DNA of 64,000 bases from Terribacillus aidingensis (GTDB lineage: Bacteria > Bacillota > Bacilli > Bacillales > Amphibacillaceae). This document shows positions 42,248-53,111 of the stretch, one piece after another; within the stretch, counting starts at the first letter, position 1; each line of letters begins with the position of its first letter. Location of the stretch: positions 1,708,001-1,772,000 of the forward strand of contig NZ_CP159996.1 of NCBI RefSeq assembly GCF_040703035.1, in the 5' to 3' direction. The translations under genes were made by a program, and so were the position numbers. Under the pieces are notes generated by a model that saw only the letters and a list, made by a program, of their open reading frames with translations, did no database searches and had not been told where the DNA came from.

Positions 42248-45011
42248 ATAGCCATTCCTCTGCTAGCTCCAAAAGTTCAGCTGTACTCTTATAATGTGTA
42301 GGTACATCTGGTATCGAAGCCGTGAAGTAACTGCCATATCTTGTCTTCATCATCCTGTCATCACAAACGAACACAATCCCTCTATCACTGGATGACCGAA
42401 TCAGCCTGCCGAATCCTTGCTTGAAGCGGATGACTGCATTAGGTAATGCAAGCTCCATAAAGGCATTCTTTCCTTCTGCCTTCAATTTGGCTGCCTTTGC
42501 TTCATAAATTGGATGATCTGGAGGCTGGAATGGCAGCCTTACAATGACGAGACAGCTTAAATCTTCACCAGGAATATCGACGCCTTCCCAGAATGAACTG
42601 GTTCCGAACAGGATGGCCTTCTTATTGCTTTGGAAATTCTTTTTCAGCCGATCACGACTGCCGCTCGTAATACCTTGGGCGATCAAAGTATAATCCTGAT
42701 CCTCTGTCAGTTCCTTCACAAGTCCATAAGCTTTTTTCAGCATATCATAGGAAGTGAACAATACTAGCATCCGCCCATCCGTAATGGCAGCAAGGCTCAG
42801 AATCGATTCACAAACCGCATAAATGAAAGGATAGTTATCCTTGCCTCGGACATCCGGAAAATCATTTGGGACAAGCAGCTGTACTTGCTCCTGATAAGAA
42901 TAAGGAGAATCGAAACGTCTTGTTACGGTTTGTTCATCCAAGCCTAGCTGTTCCTGAATGAAAGCAAACGATTGCTTCATTGTTAAAGTTGCACTTGTGA
43001 GCACAACACTCTTCTTTTCCGAAAAGAAATGTTCCAGTAGCAAATCTGCAATTTCTAATGGTTCACTGTACAAGTAAACAGCGTTGCGCGCGCCGTACAT
43101 ATCGACTTCTATCCATTTCACTTCCTCATCGTCATACATAAGGAACATCCGTTCAATCGCATCAATGATAGTCTGCAGCTGATCCACTGCATTCCGAATG
43201 GAATCAGCAATCTTTTTATCCCCCTGCTTATCAGCGGATTTTGTCAGCTGAAGCAAATGGTGGATACAGTCTCGCACACCAAATAATAATCTGTTGCTCA
43301 TTTCAGCTATTACTAGGACCTGCTTTGTCTGCCGAACATCCTCGAGCCGCAGCTGTAATCTGCCGATGTCGTTGGTTCCGAGCTTCTTTTTATGCTGGGA
43401 CAAGACAAAATCATGGATGTAGCGGAACATGTCATCTGCTTCTTCTTTCGTCTGATCCCATAAACTTTGCCAAATCAGCATCTCTGCTTGTGTATTTGGA
43501 AGCTCATCCGTTGCTGTCTCATATACTTTATTCGCATGAGACAGCATGTGGTGGATGCTGACGTAATCCAATGCCAATCCAAAATGCTTCGCGGCTGTCG
43601 CCTCGAAATGATGTGCCTCATCGATAATGGCTCGCTGATACGATGGTAGGAGCTGGTATTCTTCTTGCATATCACTGCAAAGCAGCGCATGGTTCGTCAC
43701 GATCACATCTGCCTGCCATGCTGCTTTTTTTGCCCGCTGATAAAACGAACGGGAAAACCATGGCGAAAATGGATCTTGCGTATCCTCTGCATCCGCAGAC
43801 ATATGCAGGAAAAACCGCTTCCCGCTGGAAGGCAGATTCACTTCATCAATATCACCAGTTTCAGTCATTGTCAGCCATACAAGTAAAATCGCTTTTGTAA
43901 GTACGATATCATAATTATCATTTGCTGTTTGCTGAAGCTCTGATTCGAAGCGGCTGAGACTTAAATAATGCTGCTTTCCCTTCAGCAGTGCAGCTTTAAA
44001 GGAAAACGGCAGAATACGCTGTAAAAGCGGAATTTCCTTGTCCATCAATTGTGCCTGCAGCTGCGTCAAATGAGTGCTGATAACGATCCGACTCTTTTCT
44101 TTTACTGCTGTGTATACTGCTGGCATAAGATAAGCAAGTGATTTTCCAGTACCCGTTTCTGCTTCCAGGAGAGCGTGTTTATTTGATTGGAAAACATCAA
44201 AGATCTGTTCACTCATCTCCAGCTGACTTTTTCTCGGCTCATAGCCCTTCATTCCCTCTGAAAGCCAGCCACTCTTTTGATACAGCTGATCCGCTATCTC
44301 ACCGAAAGACTGGGTAATAACAGATACAGTATCATTTTCTTCCTGGACTTTCCGAAATGCCAGCCCTCGATAAACCTCAAGCCCATCGTCTTGTGTATCC
44401 TCGAATGCAAGTTCCTCCAAACGGTACTCAAGTAAGCCGCGTAAATCGCTCTTCAATGAGCGTTCGAGTGTTAGTAGATGAGAAATTGTCTCATAAGGCA
44501 GCTTTCCTAGCTCATCAAGAAGAGACAGCAGGAGTTCTGCCGTTACAAGCGTATCGGACAGCGCACGGTGAGGCTGATCATGTTCAAAAGAAAGGTGCTC
44601 ACTAAGAACGCTTAATTTGTAGCTCGGTGCCGTTGGCAGTAGGATACGCGCCAACTCGACCGTATCCAGCACTGGGCGCTGGATTGGAGTAAGTCCCGCC
44701 TCTTCCAGAGCGCTGTTCAGAAACCGCAAATCAAAATTCGCATTATGAGCGACCACATAGCTATCTTTGAAGAAAGCAGAAATCTCTTCTGCTACATCTT
44801 CAAATTGCGGAGCACCAGCTACATCTTCATCCGTAATACCTGTCAGTTGGGAGATGAAAGGTGGAATCGGCATACCGGGATCCAGCATCGTCTGAAATTG
44901 ATCTGTGATCACACGTCCTTGGATGACGACAATCCCGACCTCTATGATTTTATCGCCATTCGACGGCGCATGTCCTGTTGTTTCAAGATCCACCACTACA
45001 AATTTTTCCAT
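42246..45011 (-). CDS. dinG: DinG-family helicase/exonuclease
   Basis: A 921-residue protein with an N-terminal DEDDh 3'-5' exonuclease domain (VVDLETTGHAPSNGDKIIEVG at the start; HNANFDLRFL; HRALSDTLVTAELL) and an XPD/DinG-type helicase core: Walker A EAETGTGKSLAYL near residue 285, IIDEAHHFE for DEAH, and the late motif GFGRLIRSSSDRG. The cysteine cluster of E. coli DinG is not evident, as usual in Gram-positives, where the protein can act mainly as an exonuclease. TGGAGGGTGGAG precedes the ATG. Confidence 0.93.
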   Translation of the reverse strand: MEKFVVVDLETTGHAPSNGDKIIEVGIVVIQGRVITDQFQTMLDPGMPIPPFISQLTGITDEDVAGAPQFEDVAEEISAFFKDSYVVAHNANFDLRFLNSALEEAGLTPIQRPVLDTVELARILLPTAPSYKLSVLSEHLSFEHDQPHRALSDTLVTAELLLSLLDELGKLPYETISHLLTLERSLKSDLRGLLEYRLEELAFEDTQDDGLEVYRGLAFRKVQEENDTVSVITQSFGEIADQLYQKSGWLSEGMKGYEPRKSQLEMSEQIFDVFQSNKHALLEAETGTGKSLAYLMPAVYTAVKEKSRIVISTHLTQLQAQLMDKEIPLLQRILPFSFKAALLKGKQHYLSLSRFESELQQTANDNYDIVLTKAILLVWLTMTETGDIDEVNLPSSGKRFFLHMSADAEDTQDPFSPWFSRSFYQRAKKAAWQADVIVTNHALLCSDMQEEYQLLPSYQRAIIDEAHHFEATAAKHFGLALDYVSIHHMLSHANKVYETATDELPNTQAEMLIWQSLWDQTKEEADDMFRYIHDFVLSQHKKKLGTNDIGRLQLRLEDVRQTKQVLVIAEMSNRLLFGVRDCIHHLLQLTKSADKQGDKKIADSIRNAVDQLQTIIDAIERMFLMYDDEEVKWIEVDMYGARNAVYLYSEPLEIADLLLEHFFSEKKSVVLTSATLTMKQSFAFIQEQLGLDEQTVTRRFDSPYSYQEQVQLLVPNDFPDVRGKDNYPFIYAVCESILSLAAITDGRMLVLFTSYDMLKKAYGLVKELTEDQDYTLIAQGITSGSRDRLKKNFQSNKKAILFGTSSFWEGVDIPGEDLSCLVIVRLPFQPPDHPIYEAKAAKLKAEGKNAFMELALPNAVIRFKQGFGRLIRSSSDRGIVFVCDDRMMKTRYGSYFTASIPDVPTHYKSTAELLELAEEWL

Positions 45012-45034
45012 ACTCCACCCTCCATACTGCTTAG

Positions 45035-45068
45035 AAAAGAAAGACTCTTATCACAGATAAGAGTCTTA
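45035..45068 (-). terminator. Terminator of the pan operon
   Basis: AAGACTCTTATC and its complement enclose ACA; on the minus strand it runs into CTTTCTTTTCT, just after panD. Confidence 0.9.
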
Positions 45069-45089
45069 TCGTACGATTCTTTTATGCCG

Positions 45090-45476
45090 TTACATCATAA
45101 CAGTAAGCGGCGGTTCTTCCTCGATGATTTCCTGAATTGTATTATCTTCGTTCATCAGGGCGATCTTTGGCTTGAAGTCAGCCAGTTCTTCTTCAGATAG
45201 CATGGCATAGGAAACGATGATAACTACATCATCTTTTTGTACAAGACGTGCAGCTGCACCGTTTAGGCAGATGACACCGCTATGCCGCTCACCGGGGATG
45301 ACATATGTTTCGAGACGAGCTCCATTATTATTGTTCACAATCTGCACTTTTTCATGAGGAAGTATGCCTACTTGTTCCAGAATGTGCGTATCGATCGTAA
45401 TACTGCCAACATAATTCAAGTTTGCTTCCGTGACACGAGCACGATGTATCTTCGCCTTCATCATTGTGCGAAACAT
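45090..45476 (-). CDS. panD: Aspartate 1-decarboxylase PanD
   Basis: Makes beta-alanine from aspartate for pantothenate. The 128-residue precursor self-cleaves at the Gly-Ser bond in YVGSITID (residues 22-29) to create the pyruvoyl cofactor; [21 protein letters not shown] is conserved. AGGGGGAT precedes the ATG. It follows panC after 17 bases and ends the panB-panC-panD set. Confidence 0.97.
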   Translation of the reverse strand: MFRTMMKAKIHRARVTEANLNYVGSITIDTHILEQVGILPHEKVQIVNNNNGARLETYVIPGERHSGVICLNGAAARLVQKDDVVIIVSYAMLSEEELADFKPKIALMNEDNTIQEIIEEEPPLTVMM

Positions 45477-45493
45477 CTTATTATCCCCCTATA

Positions 45494-46363
45494 TTAAAAA
45501 CGGTCCATGATGGAGCCATCAGCTTCTAATACTAGATTGTCGATCAATCTTGCCTTGTCGAAATAGACAGCTGCAGCAATGATGATACGTGCATCTATTT
45601 CCCTGACAGGCTTCAAGGCCGGATATGACAAAATTTCAACGTAGTCTATTCTACCACTTGTTTGGCTGTTTATAAATTCTTTTACTGCAGATGCTACTTT
45701 TTCAGGATCCTTTGTTCCATCTTGGATGCTTTGTTTAGCTTGCTGCAGTGCGCGGTGAATAGCTGGAGCTTCTTGTCTCTCTTTCTCTGATAAATAGACG
45801 TTGCGGCTGCTTTTCGCTAATCCGTCTGCCTCGCGTACAGTCGGTACCGGAACCACTTCCAGCGGGAAATTAAGGTCGTGCACCAAAGCTTGTACAACTG
45901 CTACTTGCTGTGCATCCTTCAGCCCGAAATACGCTCTGTCCGGCTGAATTAAATGGAAAAGCTTCGATAAGACAGTAACCACACCATCAAAATGACCGGG
46001 TCTTGATCTGCCGCAGAGCACGTCTACTCTGTCAGCAACATGTAGTTTGATTGTACTGCTGCCTGGATACATGTCCGCTGCTTCTGGCATGAAGACGATA
46101 TCGACGCCTTCTGCTTCCGCGATAGCCTGATCACGGACTGCATCTCGCGGATAAGTCTCAAAATCCTCGCCCTCACCAAATTGCAGCGGATTTACGAAAA
46201 TGCTAAGCACGGTAATATCGTTCTCCGCCTTAGAGCGCTTCATCAAGGATTGATGCCCTTCATGCAAAAAGCCCATCGTCGCCACATAGCCAACTGATTT
46301 CTGCTCTTTCGCAAGCTGTGCCCTTTCTTGCTCTAACGCTTCTAGTGTCGAAATGATCTTCAT
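45494..46363 (-). CDS. panC: Pantothenate synthetase PanC
   Basis: Ligates pantoate and beta-alanine using ATP. The 289 residues show TMGFLHEGHQSLMKRS with the HIGH-like HEGH, FVNPLQFGEGEDFETYPR, FDGVVTVLSKLFHLIQPDRAYFGLKD and GLAKSSRNVYLS. AGGAG lies 7 bases before the second of two nearby ATGs, which I use; the first overlaps the panB stop as ATGA. Confidence 0.97.
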   Translation of the reverse strand: MKIISTLEALEQERAQLAKEQKSVGYVATMGFLHEGHQSLMKRSKAENDITVLSIFVNPLQFGEGEDFETYPRDAVRDQAIAEAEGVDIVFMPEAADMYPGSSTIKLHVADRVDVLCGRSRPGHFDGVVTVLSKLFHLIQPDRAYFGLKDAQQVAVVQALVHDLNFPLEVVPVPTVREADGLAKSSRNVYLSEKERQEAPAIHRALQQAKQSIQDGTKDPEKVASAVKEFINSQTSGRIDYVEILSYPALKPVREIDARIIIAAAVYFDKARLIDNLVLEADGSIMDRF

Positions 46364-46365
46364 AT

Positions 46366-47196
46366 TCATTCTCCTAGTTTAGGTAATGCTGCTTCGTCCA
46401 TTGTGAAGCTCTGATCGTCATTTGGAAAAATACTATTCCTTACATTTTCCCGATAAGTGGTGAAGACATCTGTGATAGTCTCGTTCAGGTCCGCATAGCT
46501 TACAGCAAATTTCGGCAGTCGATCTACTCCGTACCGGCTTACATCATGGAAAACGAGAACTTGGCCGTCAACATCGACACCAGCTCCTATTCCGATGACC
46601 GGGATGGAAATATCTTTAGCAATAAGCGCTGCTAACTGCTTCGGAACGCATTCCAGTACAACGGCAATCGCTCCGGCTGCTTCAACTTTGCGTGCATCCT
46701 CCAGCAGCTGTTTTGCTGTCTGTTCGTTTTTCCCTTGTACTTTATATCCACCGAGTATATGGACTGACTGCGGTGTCAGACCAAGATGACCGACAACCGG
46801 AATACCGCCTGTTGCTAATGCCTTGATGCTGTCTAGGATGACCTGATTTGCTCCTTCCAGCTTCAAAGCCTGTGCTCCGGTTTCCTGGAAGATGCGTTTC
46901 GCTTGCGGTATAGTTGCCTCAACCGATACATGATAAGTCATAAATGGCATATCTACTACAACAAACGTATCGTTTCCGCCGCGAGTGACGGCTTTTCCAT
47001 GATGAATCATATCCTCCACTGTTACCGGGATGGTGGAGTCATATCCGAGTACGACCATACCTAATGAGTCGCCGACAAGGAGCATATCGATACCTGCCTG
47101 CTGCGCCAATTTTGCCGTTGGATAATCATAGGCAGTGACCATCGTAATTTTCTCGTTGTTTTCTTTCATCTTCTGAAAATCGAGTCTTGTTTTCAT
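46366..47196 (-). CDS. panB: 3-methyl-2-oxobutanoate hydroxymethyltransferase PanB
   Basis: First enzyme of pantothenate synthesis, transferring a hydroxymethyl group from methylene-tetrahydrofolate to ketoisovalerate. The 276 residues contain [60 protein letters not shown] and [30 protein letters not shown] precedes the ATG. It begins 4 bases after birA. Confidence 0.97.
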   Translation of the reverse strand: MKTRLDFQKMKENNEKITMVTAYDYPTAKLAQQAGIDMLLVGDSLGMVVLGYDSTIPVTVEDMIHHGKAVTRGGNDTFVVVDMPFMTYHVSVEATIPQAKRIFQETGAQALKLEGANQVILDSIKALATGGIPVVGHLGLTPQSVHILGGYKVQGKNEQTAKQLLEDARKVEAAGAIAVVLECVPKQLAALIAKDISIPVIGIGAGVDVDGQVLVFHDVSRYGVDRLPKFAVSYADLNETITDVFTTYRENVRNSIFPNDDQSFTMDEAALPKLGE

Positions 47197-47200
47197 TTCG

Positions 47201-48181
47201 TTACTCCTCTCTCCATTCCAATTCAGCTGAATACAAACGCTGTGTACTGCCATCATCATTTTCAAGGATAAGCTCGCCGTCTTCCCCGATTCCCTTGAAA
47301 ACTGCATAAAAGACAGTTGATGGAGTAGTTGCTTTCACACGGTGCCCGAGTCGTAAAGCATACTGCATCCATTCGTTCCTGATGATGTGGAAACCTTTTT
47401 TTATGTATAGCGAATAGACATCCTCGAACTCTTTCCAAATCAGATGAATGAGCTCTTGCCGCTTCCATTCCTTATCTGTCTCGATACGCAATGATGTTGC
47501 TTTATCGTGGATATCCGGCGCTATTTCCGCCGCAGTCTGATTGATGTTGATTCCGATACCCAGTACGATATGCTGAATATAATCCTGCTCTGCCTGCATC
47601 TCGGTCAGTATTCCAGCGAGCTTCTTGCCGCCCAGATAGATATCATTCGGCCATTTAATGCTAGCATCAATATCGTTCTGGCGGAATACGCGTGTGATGG
47701 CAACTGCTGCAGCCAACGTCAGCTGTGCTGCTTCCCGGGGTCCGAATTCAGGCCGGATGATTAAACTCATCCATATACCGGTTCCGGCTGGTGAATGCCA
47801 ACTGCGTCCTTTTGTTCCCTTACCGCTTGTCTGCTGATCAGCGATGACAACAGTACCGTGAACTGCACCTTGATCCGCCAAAGATTTCGCCAAAACTTGG
47901 GTAGAATCAAGCTCTTCTTCAAAGATGATCTTGCGTCCGATCCATTCCGTATCCAGCTTCCAGTTCAGCGTATTTTTGCTGAGTTTGTCCGGCGATCGCT
48001 TAACTTGGTATCCTTTACGAGGAACAGCATCTATTTCATAGCCGTCTGCTTCCAACGCTTTCATATGCTTCCAGACTGCTGCCCTTGAGATACCGAGCTG
48101 TTCGGATAGGTTCTGGCCAGAAACATACGACGTCTTATGTTCCTGGAGAATTCTTATAAGACGATTACGTGTCGTGTCCAT
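47201..48181 (-). CDS. birA: Biotin ligase and repressor BirA
   Basis: Biotinylates carboxylases and represses biotin genes. The 326 residues have an N-terminal winged helix ([30 protein letters not shown]), the biotinyl-AMP site in [17 protein letters not shown] near residue 120, [17 protein letters not shown] and a C-terminal SH3-like domain. The HTH makes it the bifunctional type. It overlaps the end of cca by 17 bases. Confidence 0.95.
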   Translation of the reverse strand: MDTTRNRLIRILQEHKTSYVSGQNLSEQLGISRAAVWKHMKALEADGYEIDAVPRKGYQVKRSPDKLSKNTLNWKLDTEWIGRKIIFEEELDSTQVLAKSLADQGAVHGTVVIADQQTSGKGTKGRSWHSPAGTGIWMSLIIRPEFGPREAAQLTLAAAVAITRVFRQNDIDASIKWPNDIYLGGKKLAGILTEMQAEQDYIQHIVLGIGININQTAAEIAPDIHDKATSLRIETDKEWKRQELIHLIWKEFEDVYSLYIKKGFHIIRNEWMQYALRLGHRVKATTPSTVFYAVFKGIGEDGELILENDDGSTQRLYSAELEWREE

Positions 48182-49334
48182 GGTAGACCCACTCCTTCAG
48201 CTGTTCTTTATCATTTGGCACCCTGTTTTCCACCACAGCTTTCTCCGCAGCGAGCAGCAGATCACGGATCCAGCTTCCTTTCTTTCTTTCTGGGAACCAG
48301 CTGATCAAGTCTGAACCGGAAATAGCCAATTCCGAACTATTTCGAATCGGAAGTGAATTTCTCAAAGTTGATAACTCATCCTGAATATCTATTTCCTTAT
48401 AAATTTTCACAAGACGGCAGTAGCCAGTATCCAGATGAACTGGCAACTGATATACCGCCCATGCATCCAGGTCGCTTTGCAGTATGCGCACCAAATTTTG
48501 AGCGTCTTGTTTAACAGCATTGGAGAGCTTCCACTCTTTTACCCAATCAAGCACTGGCCTTGTGCTTAATAAAGAACAAAGCGCGACCCATTCTGCTAAA
48601 CTGCCGAGAGGCACCATTTTGTTGGAAAGCTCACCCATTAGCTCAGGGTGATCCTTAAAAATCGGCATTGCTTCCCATAATCCCGAATCCTGCAGGAGCT
48701 GCACAGCTGTCTTCACATGTTTGCCGCGGCATAATTTCTCCATTTCAATCGCTATACGTTCAATTGCAATTCGTGCTAACCACAGACGCTGGTCCTCCAT
48801 CACTTTTCGTGCATCATAATCCAATTTGTACCCTAGCTGAGAAACAAACCGGACACCGCGCATCATACGCAGAGGGTCTTCTTGAAAACGATCAAAGGCT
48901 TTGCCTACCGTAACAAGCTCCTTCTTTTCGATAGCGCTCCTGCCATCGAAAGGATCCACTAACTCCCCTGTTCTGGCCATCGCAATCGCATTAACTGTAT
49001 AATCACGACGTGCAAGATCAGCTGTTACATCCGTCACAAAGTTCACGCTATCAGGATGCCGGTAATCAGAATATGCGCCTTCTGTTCGGAAGGTTGTAAT
49101 TTCGAAGCTTTCCTGCTCAAAGCGCACAAGAACAGTTCCATGTTCGATACCAATTGGTATGACTTTATCAAAGACTTTTATTACCTGATCCGGCGTAGCT
49201 GATGTAGCAATATCCAAATCGCCGACAGCTTTTCCGATAAGGTAATCCCTCACCGCTCCTCCGACCAGATATGCTTCATAACCATGCTGTTCGAGTTGCT
49301 GTATGACCCGGAAGGCTTTTTCAAATATCTTCAT
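48165..49334 (-). CDS. cca: CCA tRNA nucleotidyltransferase
   Basis: Adds or repairs the 3' CCA of tRNAs. The 389-residue class II enzyme has YLVGGAVRDYLIGKAVGDLDIATSA with the catalytic GGxVRD and DxD, RRDYTVNAIAM, RFQEDPLRMMRGVRFVSQLGY and LWLARIAIERIAIEMEKL. The start overlaps the bshA stop (ATGA). Confidence 0.96.
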   Translation of the reverse strand: MKIFEKAFRVIQQLEQHGYEAYLVGGAVRDYLIGKAVGDLDIATSATPDQVIKVFDKVIPIGIEHGTVLVRFEQESFEITTFRTEGAYSDYRHPDSVNFVTDVTADLARRDYTVNAIAMARTGELVDPFDGRSAIEKKELVTVGKAFDRFQEDPLRMMRGVRFVSQLGYKLDYDARKVMEDQRLWLARIAIERIAIEMEKLCRGKHVKTAVQLLQDSGLWEAMPIFKDHPELMGELSNKMVPLGSLAEWVALCSLLSTRPVLDWVKEWKLSNAVKQDAQNLVRILQSDLDAWAVYQLPVHLDTGYCRLVKIYKEIDIQDELSTLRNSLPIRNSSELAISGSDLISWFPERKKGSWIRDLLLAAEKAVVENRVPNDKEQLKEWVYHGHDT

Positions 49335-50458
49335 TGCAAAACCTCTTCATATATTGCTTCGTATTGAGCAACAATTTGATCAGAATGGAAGTTTTCCGCA
49401 GCATAATGAATGGATGCTTCGGAAAATTGCTGCCACAGCTTTTCATTTGTCAGCAAATCCATTGCAAAGGAACCCATTTGCTCTACATCTCCCAGCTGCG
49501 TTATAAAACCATTCTTACCGTGCTGGATAACTTCTGGTATGCCGCCGACATCTGTTCCGATACACGGCACCCCACAGGCCATTGCTTCTAAAAGAACCAA
49601 ACCAAAGCTCTCTTTTTCAGAAGGAAGCAGCATGATGTCCGCCATATTTAACAGGGCAGCAACATTATTACGCTTACCTAAGAAAAGTACTTTATCTTCA
49701 AGACCGCGCTGCTGCACATCTCGCAGAATATCTGAATACTCGGGTCCGTCCCCAATCAGCATCAGCTTGGCATCCAGCTTCTCCTGTACATACGAAAAAA
49801 CCTGTACAACATCCTGTACACGTTTCACTTTACGGAAATTGCTTATATGTACGAGTACTTTATCATCTTCCTTGATACCGAATTGCTGCCTTATGTCACG
49901 CACATCAGCCGGACGATACACTTCTTCATCGACAAAGTTGTAGACAACGTCGATTGCGCTAGTGACATCAAGCATTTCTCTTGTTTGCTTTACGAGACTT
50001 TGTGATACCGCTGTGACGACATCACTCTCTTCAATTGCATGAATGATCATTTTGCGCAGTCCATTATCAATTCCAAGCACCGTAATATCCGTTCCGTGCA
50101 GGGTTGTGACAATCTTTACATCCCGCTTGGCAATTGCCTTAGCTAAAATCGCACATATAGCATGCGGAACAGCATAATGGACATGCAGAATATCGAGCTG
50201 TTCTTCGTCGATTACTTCAGCCATTTTATTAGCCAGCACCAAATCGTATGGCGGGTATTGGAAGACAGGATAATGACTCATCTCGACTTCATGGAAAAAT
50301 ACATTCGGAAGCAGCATATCCAGCCGGAAAGGGACACTGGATGTAATGAAATGAATGTCATGTCCCTTTTTAGCTAGTTTTTTCCCGAGTTCTGTTGCAA
50401 TGACGCCCGATCCGCCAAGCGTCGGATAACAAGTGATACCGATTTTCAGCTTTTTCAT
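49331..50458 (-). CDS. bshA: N-acetylglucosaminyl-malate synthase BshA
   Basis: First enzyme of bacillithiol synthesis, a family 4 glycosyltransferase joining GlcNAc to L-malate. The 375 residues start [24 protein letters not shown] and contain [31 protein letters not shown]-type [11 protein letters not shown] and the GT4 motif [22 protein letters not shown]. bshB1, which sits between mgsA and bshA in B. subtilis, is missing; here bshA overlaps mgsA directly by four bases. Confidence 0.95.
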   Translation of the reverse strand: MKKLKIGITCYPTLGGSGVIATELGKKLAKKGHDIHFITSSVPFRLDMLLPNVFFHEVEMSHYPVFQYPPYDLVLANKMAEVIDEEQLDILHVHYAVPHAICAILAKAIAKRDVKIVTTLHGTDITVLGIDNGLRKMIIHAIEESDVVTAVSQSLVKQTREMLDVTSAIDVVYNFVDEEVYRPADVRDIRQQFGIKEDDKVLVHISNFRKVKRVQDVVQVFSYVQEKLDAKLMLIGDGPEYSDILRDVQQRGLEDKVLFLGKRNNVAALLNMADIMLLPSEKESFGLVLLEAMACGVPCIGTDVGGIPEVIQHGKNGFITQLGDVEQMGSFAMDLLTNEKLWQQFSEASIHYAAENFHSDQIVAQYEAIYEEVLQ

Positions 50459-50868
50459 AGCTCCGGCTCACGATCGCGTATGATCTTGCGCCAATCGAAA
50501 TCTCCACGGTCCAATCCGCGAATAAATATTTCGGCCGCTGCCAGATTGGTTGCCAGCGGAATACGATGCACATCACATAAGCGCATTAGTGCACTTACAT
50601 CAGGTTCATGCGGCTGGGCAGTGAGTGGATCCCTGAAAAAGATAATCAGATCCATTTGATTCGTTGCGATCCTTGCACCAATCTGCTGATCGCCTCCAAG
50701 CGGGCCCGATTGGAACAATTCCACAGGTAATCCTGTTGCTTCTTTGATGCGAGTGCCTGTCGTGCCTGTAGCATACAGGGTATGTTTCTTCAGCATTTCT
50801 TTATATGCGACCGTAAAACGGACCATCTCAGGTTTTTTCTTATCATGGGCAATTAAAGCAATATGCAT
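50455..50868 (-). CDS. mgsA: Methylglyoxal synthase
   Basis: Converts dihydroxyacetone phosphate to methylglyoxal, a bypass of lower glycolysis. The 137 residues contain [23 protein letters not shown] with phosphate-binding residues, [15 protein letters not shown] and [22 protein letters not shown] precedes the ATG, 10 bases after dapB. Confidence 0.96.
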   Translation of the reverse strand: MHIALIAHDKKKPEMVRFTVAYKEMLKKHTLYATGTTGTRIKEATGLPVELFQSGPLGGDQQIGARIATNQMDLIIFFRDPLTAQPHEPDVSALMRLCDVHRIPLATNLAAAEIFIRGLDRGDFDWRKIIRDREPEL

Positions 50869-50878
50869 GTCTATCGCC

Positions 50879-51685
50879 TCATTCCAATATATTTTCTAAT
50901 CCGTATGCTAGTATGTCCATCTTCATGACACGGTCCACTGCCAGCTCTACACCTGACATAAAGGATGCGCGGTTGAAACTATCATGTTTAACTGTGAATT
51001 GCTCGCCTGGTGCACCGAAAATAACTTCTTGGTGTGCAACGAGTCCAGGGAGACGGACACTATGAATCCTCATGCCGTCCACATCTGCACCACGTGCTCC
51101 AGCTATCGTCTCTTTCTCATCCGGATGTCCTTGTTTTGCTGGTTCACGTACTTTCTGGATCAGCTGAGCTGTTTTCACAGCCGTACCGCTTGGGGCATCC
51201 AGTTTTTGATCATGATGCTTTTCAATAATTTCTACTGTTGGGAAGTATTTTGCTGCTTGCTTGGCGAATTGCATCATAAGTACTGCCCCAATTGCGAAGT
51301 TTGGTGCAATAATTGCTCCTATACCTTTTTCTTCACTAAGCTTCCCTAGCTCTTCTACTTGTTCTTCCGTAAAACCAGAAGTACCGACTACCGGACGCAC
51401 ACCATGTTCAATAGCGAGCTTCATATGTTTGTAGCCTGTTTCCGGAATGGTCAAGTCGATAAGTACATCTGCCTCTACTTCATCTAAACACGCCTCAGCA
51501 TCTTCGTAAATGACCGCATCGCTCGCTGGCAATCCTTCGATATCACTGATCCGCTTTCCTCCGTTTTTTCGGTCAATTGCTGCCACTAGCTCAAAATGAG
51601 CCGTCCGATCGACAAGCTGCAATGCTTCTGATCCCATTCTGCCTCTTGGTCCCGCTACAATAATTTTAATCGTATCTTTAGTCAT
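50879..51685 (-). CDS. dapB: 4-hydroxy-tetrahydrodipicolinate reductase
   Basis: Reduces the dihydrodipicolinate precursor of lysine, diaminopimelate and dipicolinate. The 268 residues have the nucleotide site [61 protein letters not shown] with the active-site His and Lys, and [24 protein letters not shown] precedes the ATG. It overlaps the mazG-like gene by eight bases. Confidence 0.97.
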   Translation of the reverse strand: MTKDTIKIIVAGPRGRMGSEALQLVDRTAHFELVAAIDRKNGGKRISDIEGLPASDAVIYEDAEACLDEVEADVLIDLTIPETGYKHMKLAIEHGVRPVVGTSGFTEEQVEELGKLSEEKGIGAIIAPNFAIGAVLMMQFAKQAAKYFPTVEIIEKHHDQKLDAPSGTAVKTAQLIQKVREPAKQGHPDEKETIAGARGADVDGMRIHSVRLPGLVAHQEVIFGAPGEQFTVKHDSFNRASFMSGVELAVDRVMKMDILAYGLENILE

Positions 51686-52028
51686 TATGTATGTCCTCCT
51701 GTGTCTTCTTCGTCCATCTGTCTTTATCCCTTGTTTCGAATTTCGTCATCGATTTTTCGAATGCTTCCGATAGATCGATATTCAAGGAATTAGCAAAGCA
51801 TGTCATCACGAATATAATATCTCCGAGTTCATCTGCTACTGTATTAGCTTCTTCACTAGCTTTTTTCGGCTTTTCTCCATATGTATGGTTCACTTCCCTT
51901 GCAAGCTCTCCTACTTCTTCCGTCATTCTGGCAAGCATGCTGAGCGGTGAAAAATAACCTTCTTTAAATTGGGAAATATAAGCGTCGACACGTGCTTGTA
52001 TTTCCTTTGTCGTATATGTAGTATTCAT
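51678..52028 (-). CDS. MazG-family nucleotide pyrophosphohydrolase (YpjD-like)
   Basis: A 116-residue all-helical enzyme, probably hydrolysing nucleoside triphosphates to monophosphates. The metal-binding pattern [12 protein letters not shown] followed by [22 protein letters not shown] is the MazG/dUTPase-like ExxE...ExxD signature. The substrate is unknown. It heads the chain running through dapB, mgsA, bshA, cca and birA to panD. AAAGGAAG precedes the ATG. Confidence 0.9.
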   Translation of the reverse strand: MNTTYTTKEIQARVDAYISQFKEGYFSPLSMLARMTEEVGELAREVNHTYGEKPKKASEEANTVADELGDIIFVMTCFANSLNIDLSEAFEKSMTKFETRDKDRWTKKTQEDIHND

Positions 52029-52111
52029 TCGCGATCTTCCTTTCGCTATATCATTACCATGTTAGCTTAAAAATACGGCATTTGACAAATGTTTTTACCT
52101 ATCTGACAGAT

Positions 52112-52140
52112 TTGTAGGGATAAGGATAGTTGTCTATAAT
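52112..52140 (+). promoter_or_regulatory. Promoter of the YitT-family gene
   Basis: TTGTAG and TATAAT are 17 bases apart, 32 bases before the ATG. Confidence 0.72.
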
Positions 52141-52172
52141 ATAGAAGGAATTGTCATCTTAGGAGGTAGATT

Positions 52173-53045
52173 ATGTTCAGACTGCGTATAAAGAACATCC
52201 TGTTCATTCTGTTAGGCGCGGCTATCTTTTCGTTCGGTATCGTCCATTTCAATATCGCCAATAAACTTGGGGAAGGCGGATTCACCGGGATAACGCTTAT
52301 TTTACTATTCGAATTCGATTGGGATCCAGCAATTATGAACCTGGTGCTGAATATTCCATTGTTCCTGATCGGCTGGAAGTTCCTTGGCCGGACAACTTTC
52401 GTTTATACAATCATCGGGACAGTGGCAGTTTCCTTGTTCCTGCGTTTATTCCAGACATATTCGTTTAATATTGACTTAGGTAACGATTTGCTGATTGCTT
52501 CACTTTTAGCTGGTGTATTCATAGGAGTCGGTCTCGGTATCATCTTCCGCTTCGGCGGTACAACCGGAGGAGTCGACATCATTGCCCGACTTGCTAACAA
52601 GTATGCCGGCTGGACGATGGGACGGACGATGTTTCTCTTTGATGCCGTTGTTATTGTTACATCGGTTCTTACCTATCTTGATCTGATCCGCGGTATGTAT
52701 ACACTCGTTGCTGTCTTCGTTGGCGCTAGAGTCATCGACTTTATCCAAGAAGGCGCCTACTCGGCAAGAGGTGCAACTATCATTTCGAGTCAGAGTGCAG
52801 ATATAGCCAATCAGATACTAAAGCAAATGGACCGGGGTGTAACGGTCCTTGATGGCAGAGGAAGCTTCACAGGCGAAAAACGCGATGTGCTTTATTGTGT
52901 CGTCGCCCGGAACGAAATTGTCCGACTGAAAGCGATTATCACCTCAGTCGATCCACATGCCTTTGTCGCCCTTAGCGAGGTGCATGATGTCATGGGAGAA
53001 GGATTTACACTGGATGAAAATAAAAAACCGTATAATACCGACTGA
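52173..53045 (+). CDS. YitT-family membrane protein (YpjC-like)
   Basis: A 290-residue protein with about six transmembrane helices in residues 1-185 and a C-terminal cytoplasmic DUF2179 domain. Motifs include NIANKLGEGGFTGITLIL near residue 30 and FRFGGTTGGVDIIARLANKY near residue 128; the soluble part holds GVTVLDGRGSFTGEKRDVLYCVV. Transport has been suggested for the family without a firm substrate. AGGAGGT precedes the ATG. The position upstream of the mazG-dapB set agrees with ypjC. Confidence 0.88.
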   Translation: MFRLRIKNILFILLGAAIFSFGIVHFNIANKLGEGGFTGITLILLFEFDWDPAIMNLVLNIPLFLIGWKFLGRTTFVYTIIGTVAVSLFLRLFQTYSFNIDLGNDLLIASLLAGVFIGVGLGIIFRFGGTTGGVDIIARLANKYAGWTMGRTMFLFDAVVIVTSVLTYLDLIRGMYTLVAVFVGARVIDFIQEGAYSARGATIISSQSADIANQILKQMDRGVTVLDGRGSFTGEKRDVLYCVVARNEIVRLKAIITSVDPHAFVALSEVHDVMGEGFTLDENKKPYNTD

Positions 53046-53111
53046 CGTTTTGCATGCATTTTGATACTTGAATTGGTAAAGTGGAGAAGAATAAACGAGA
53101 GAGGTGAGATC

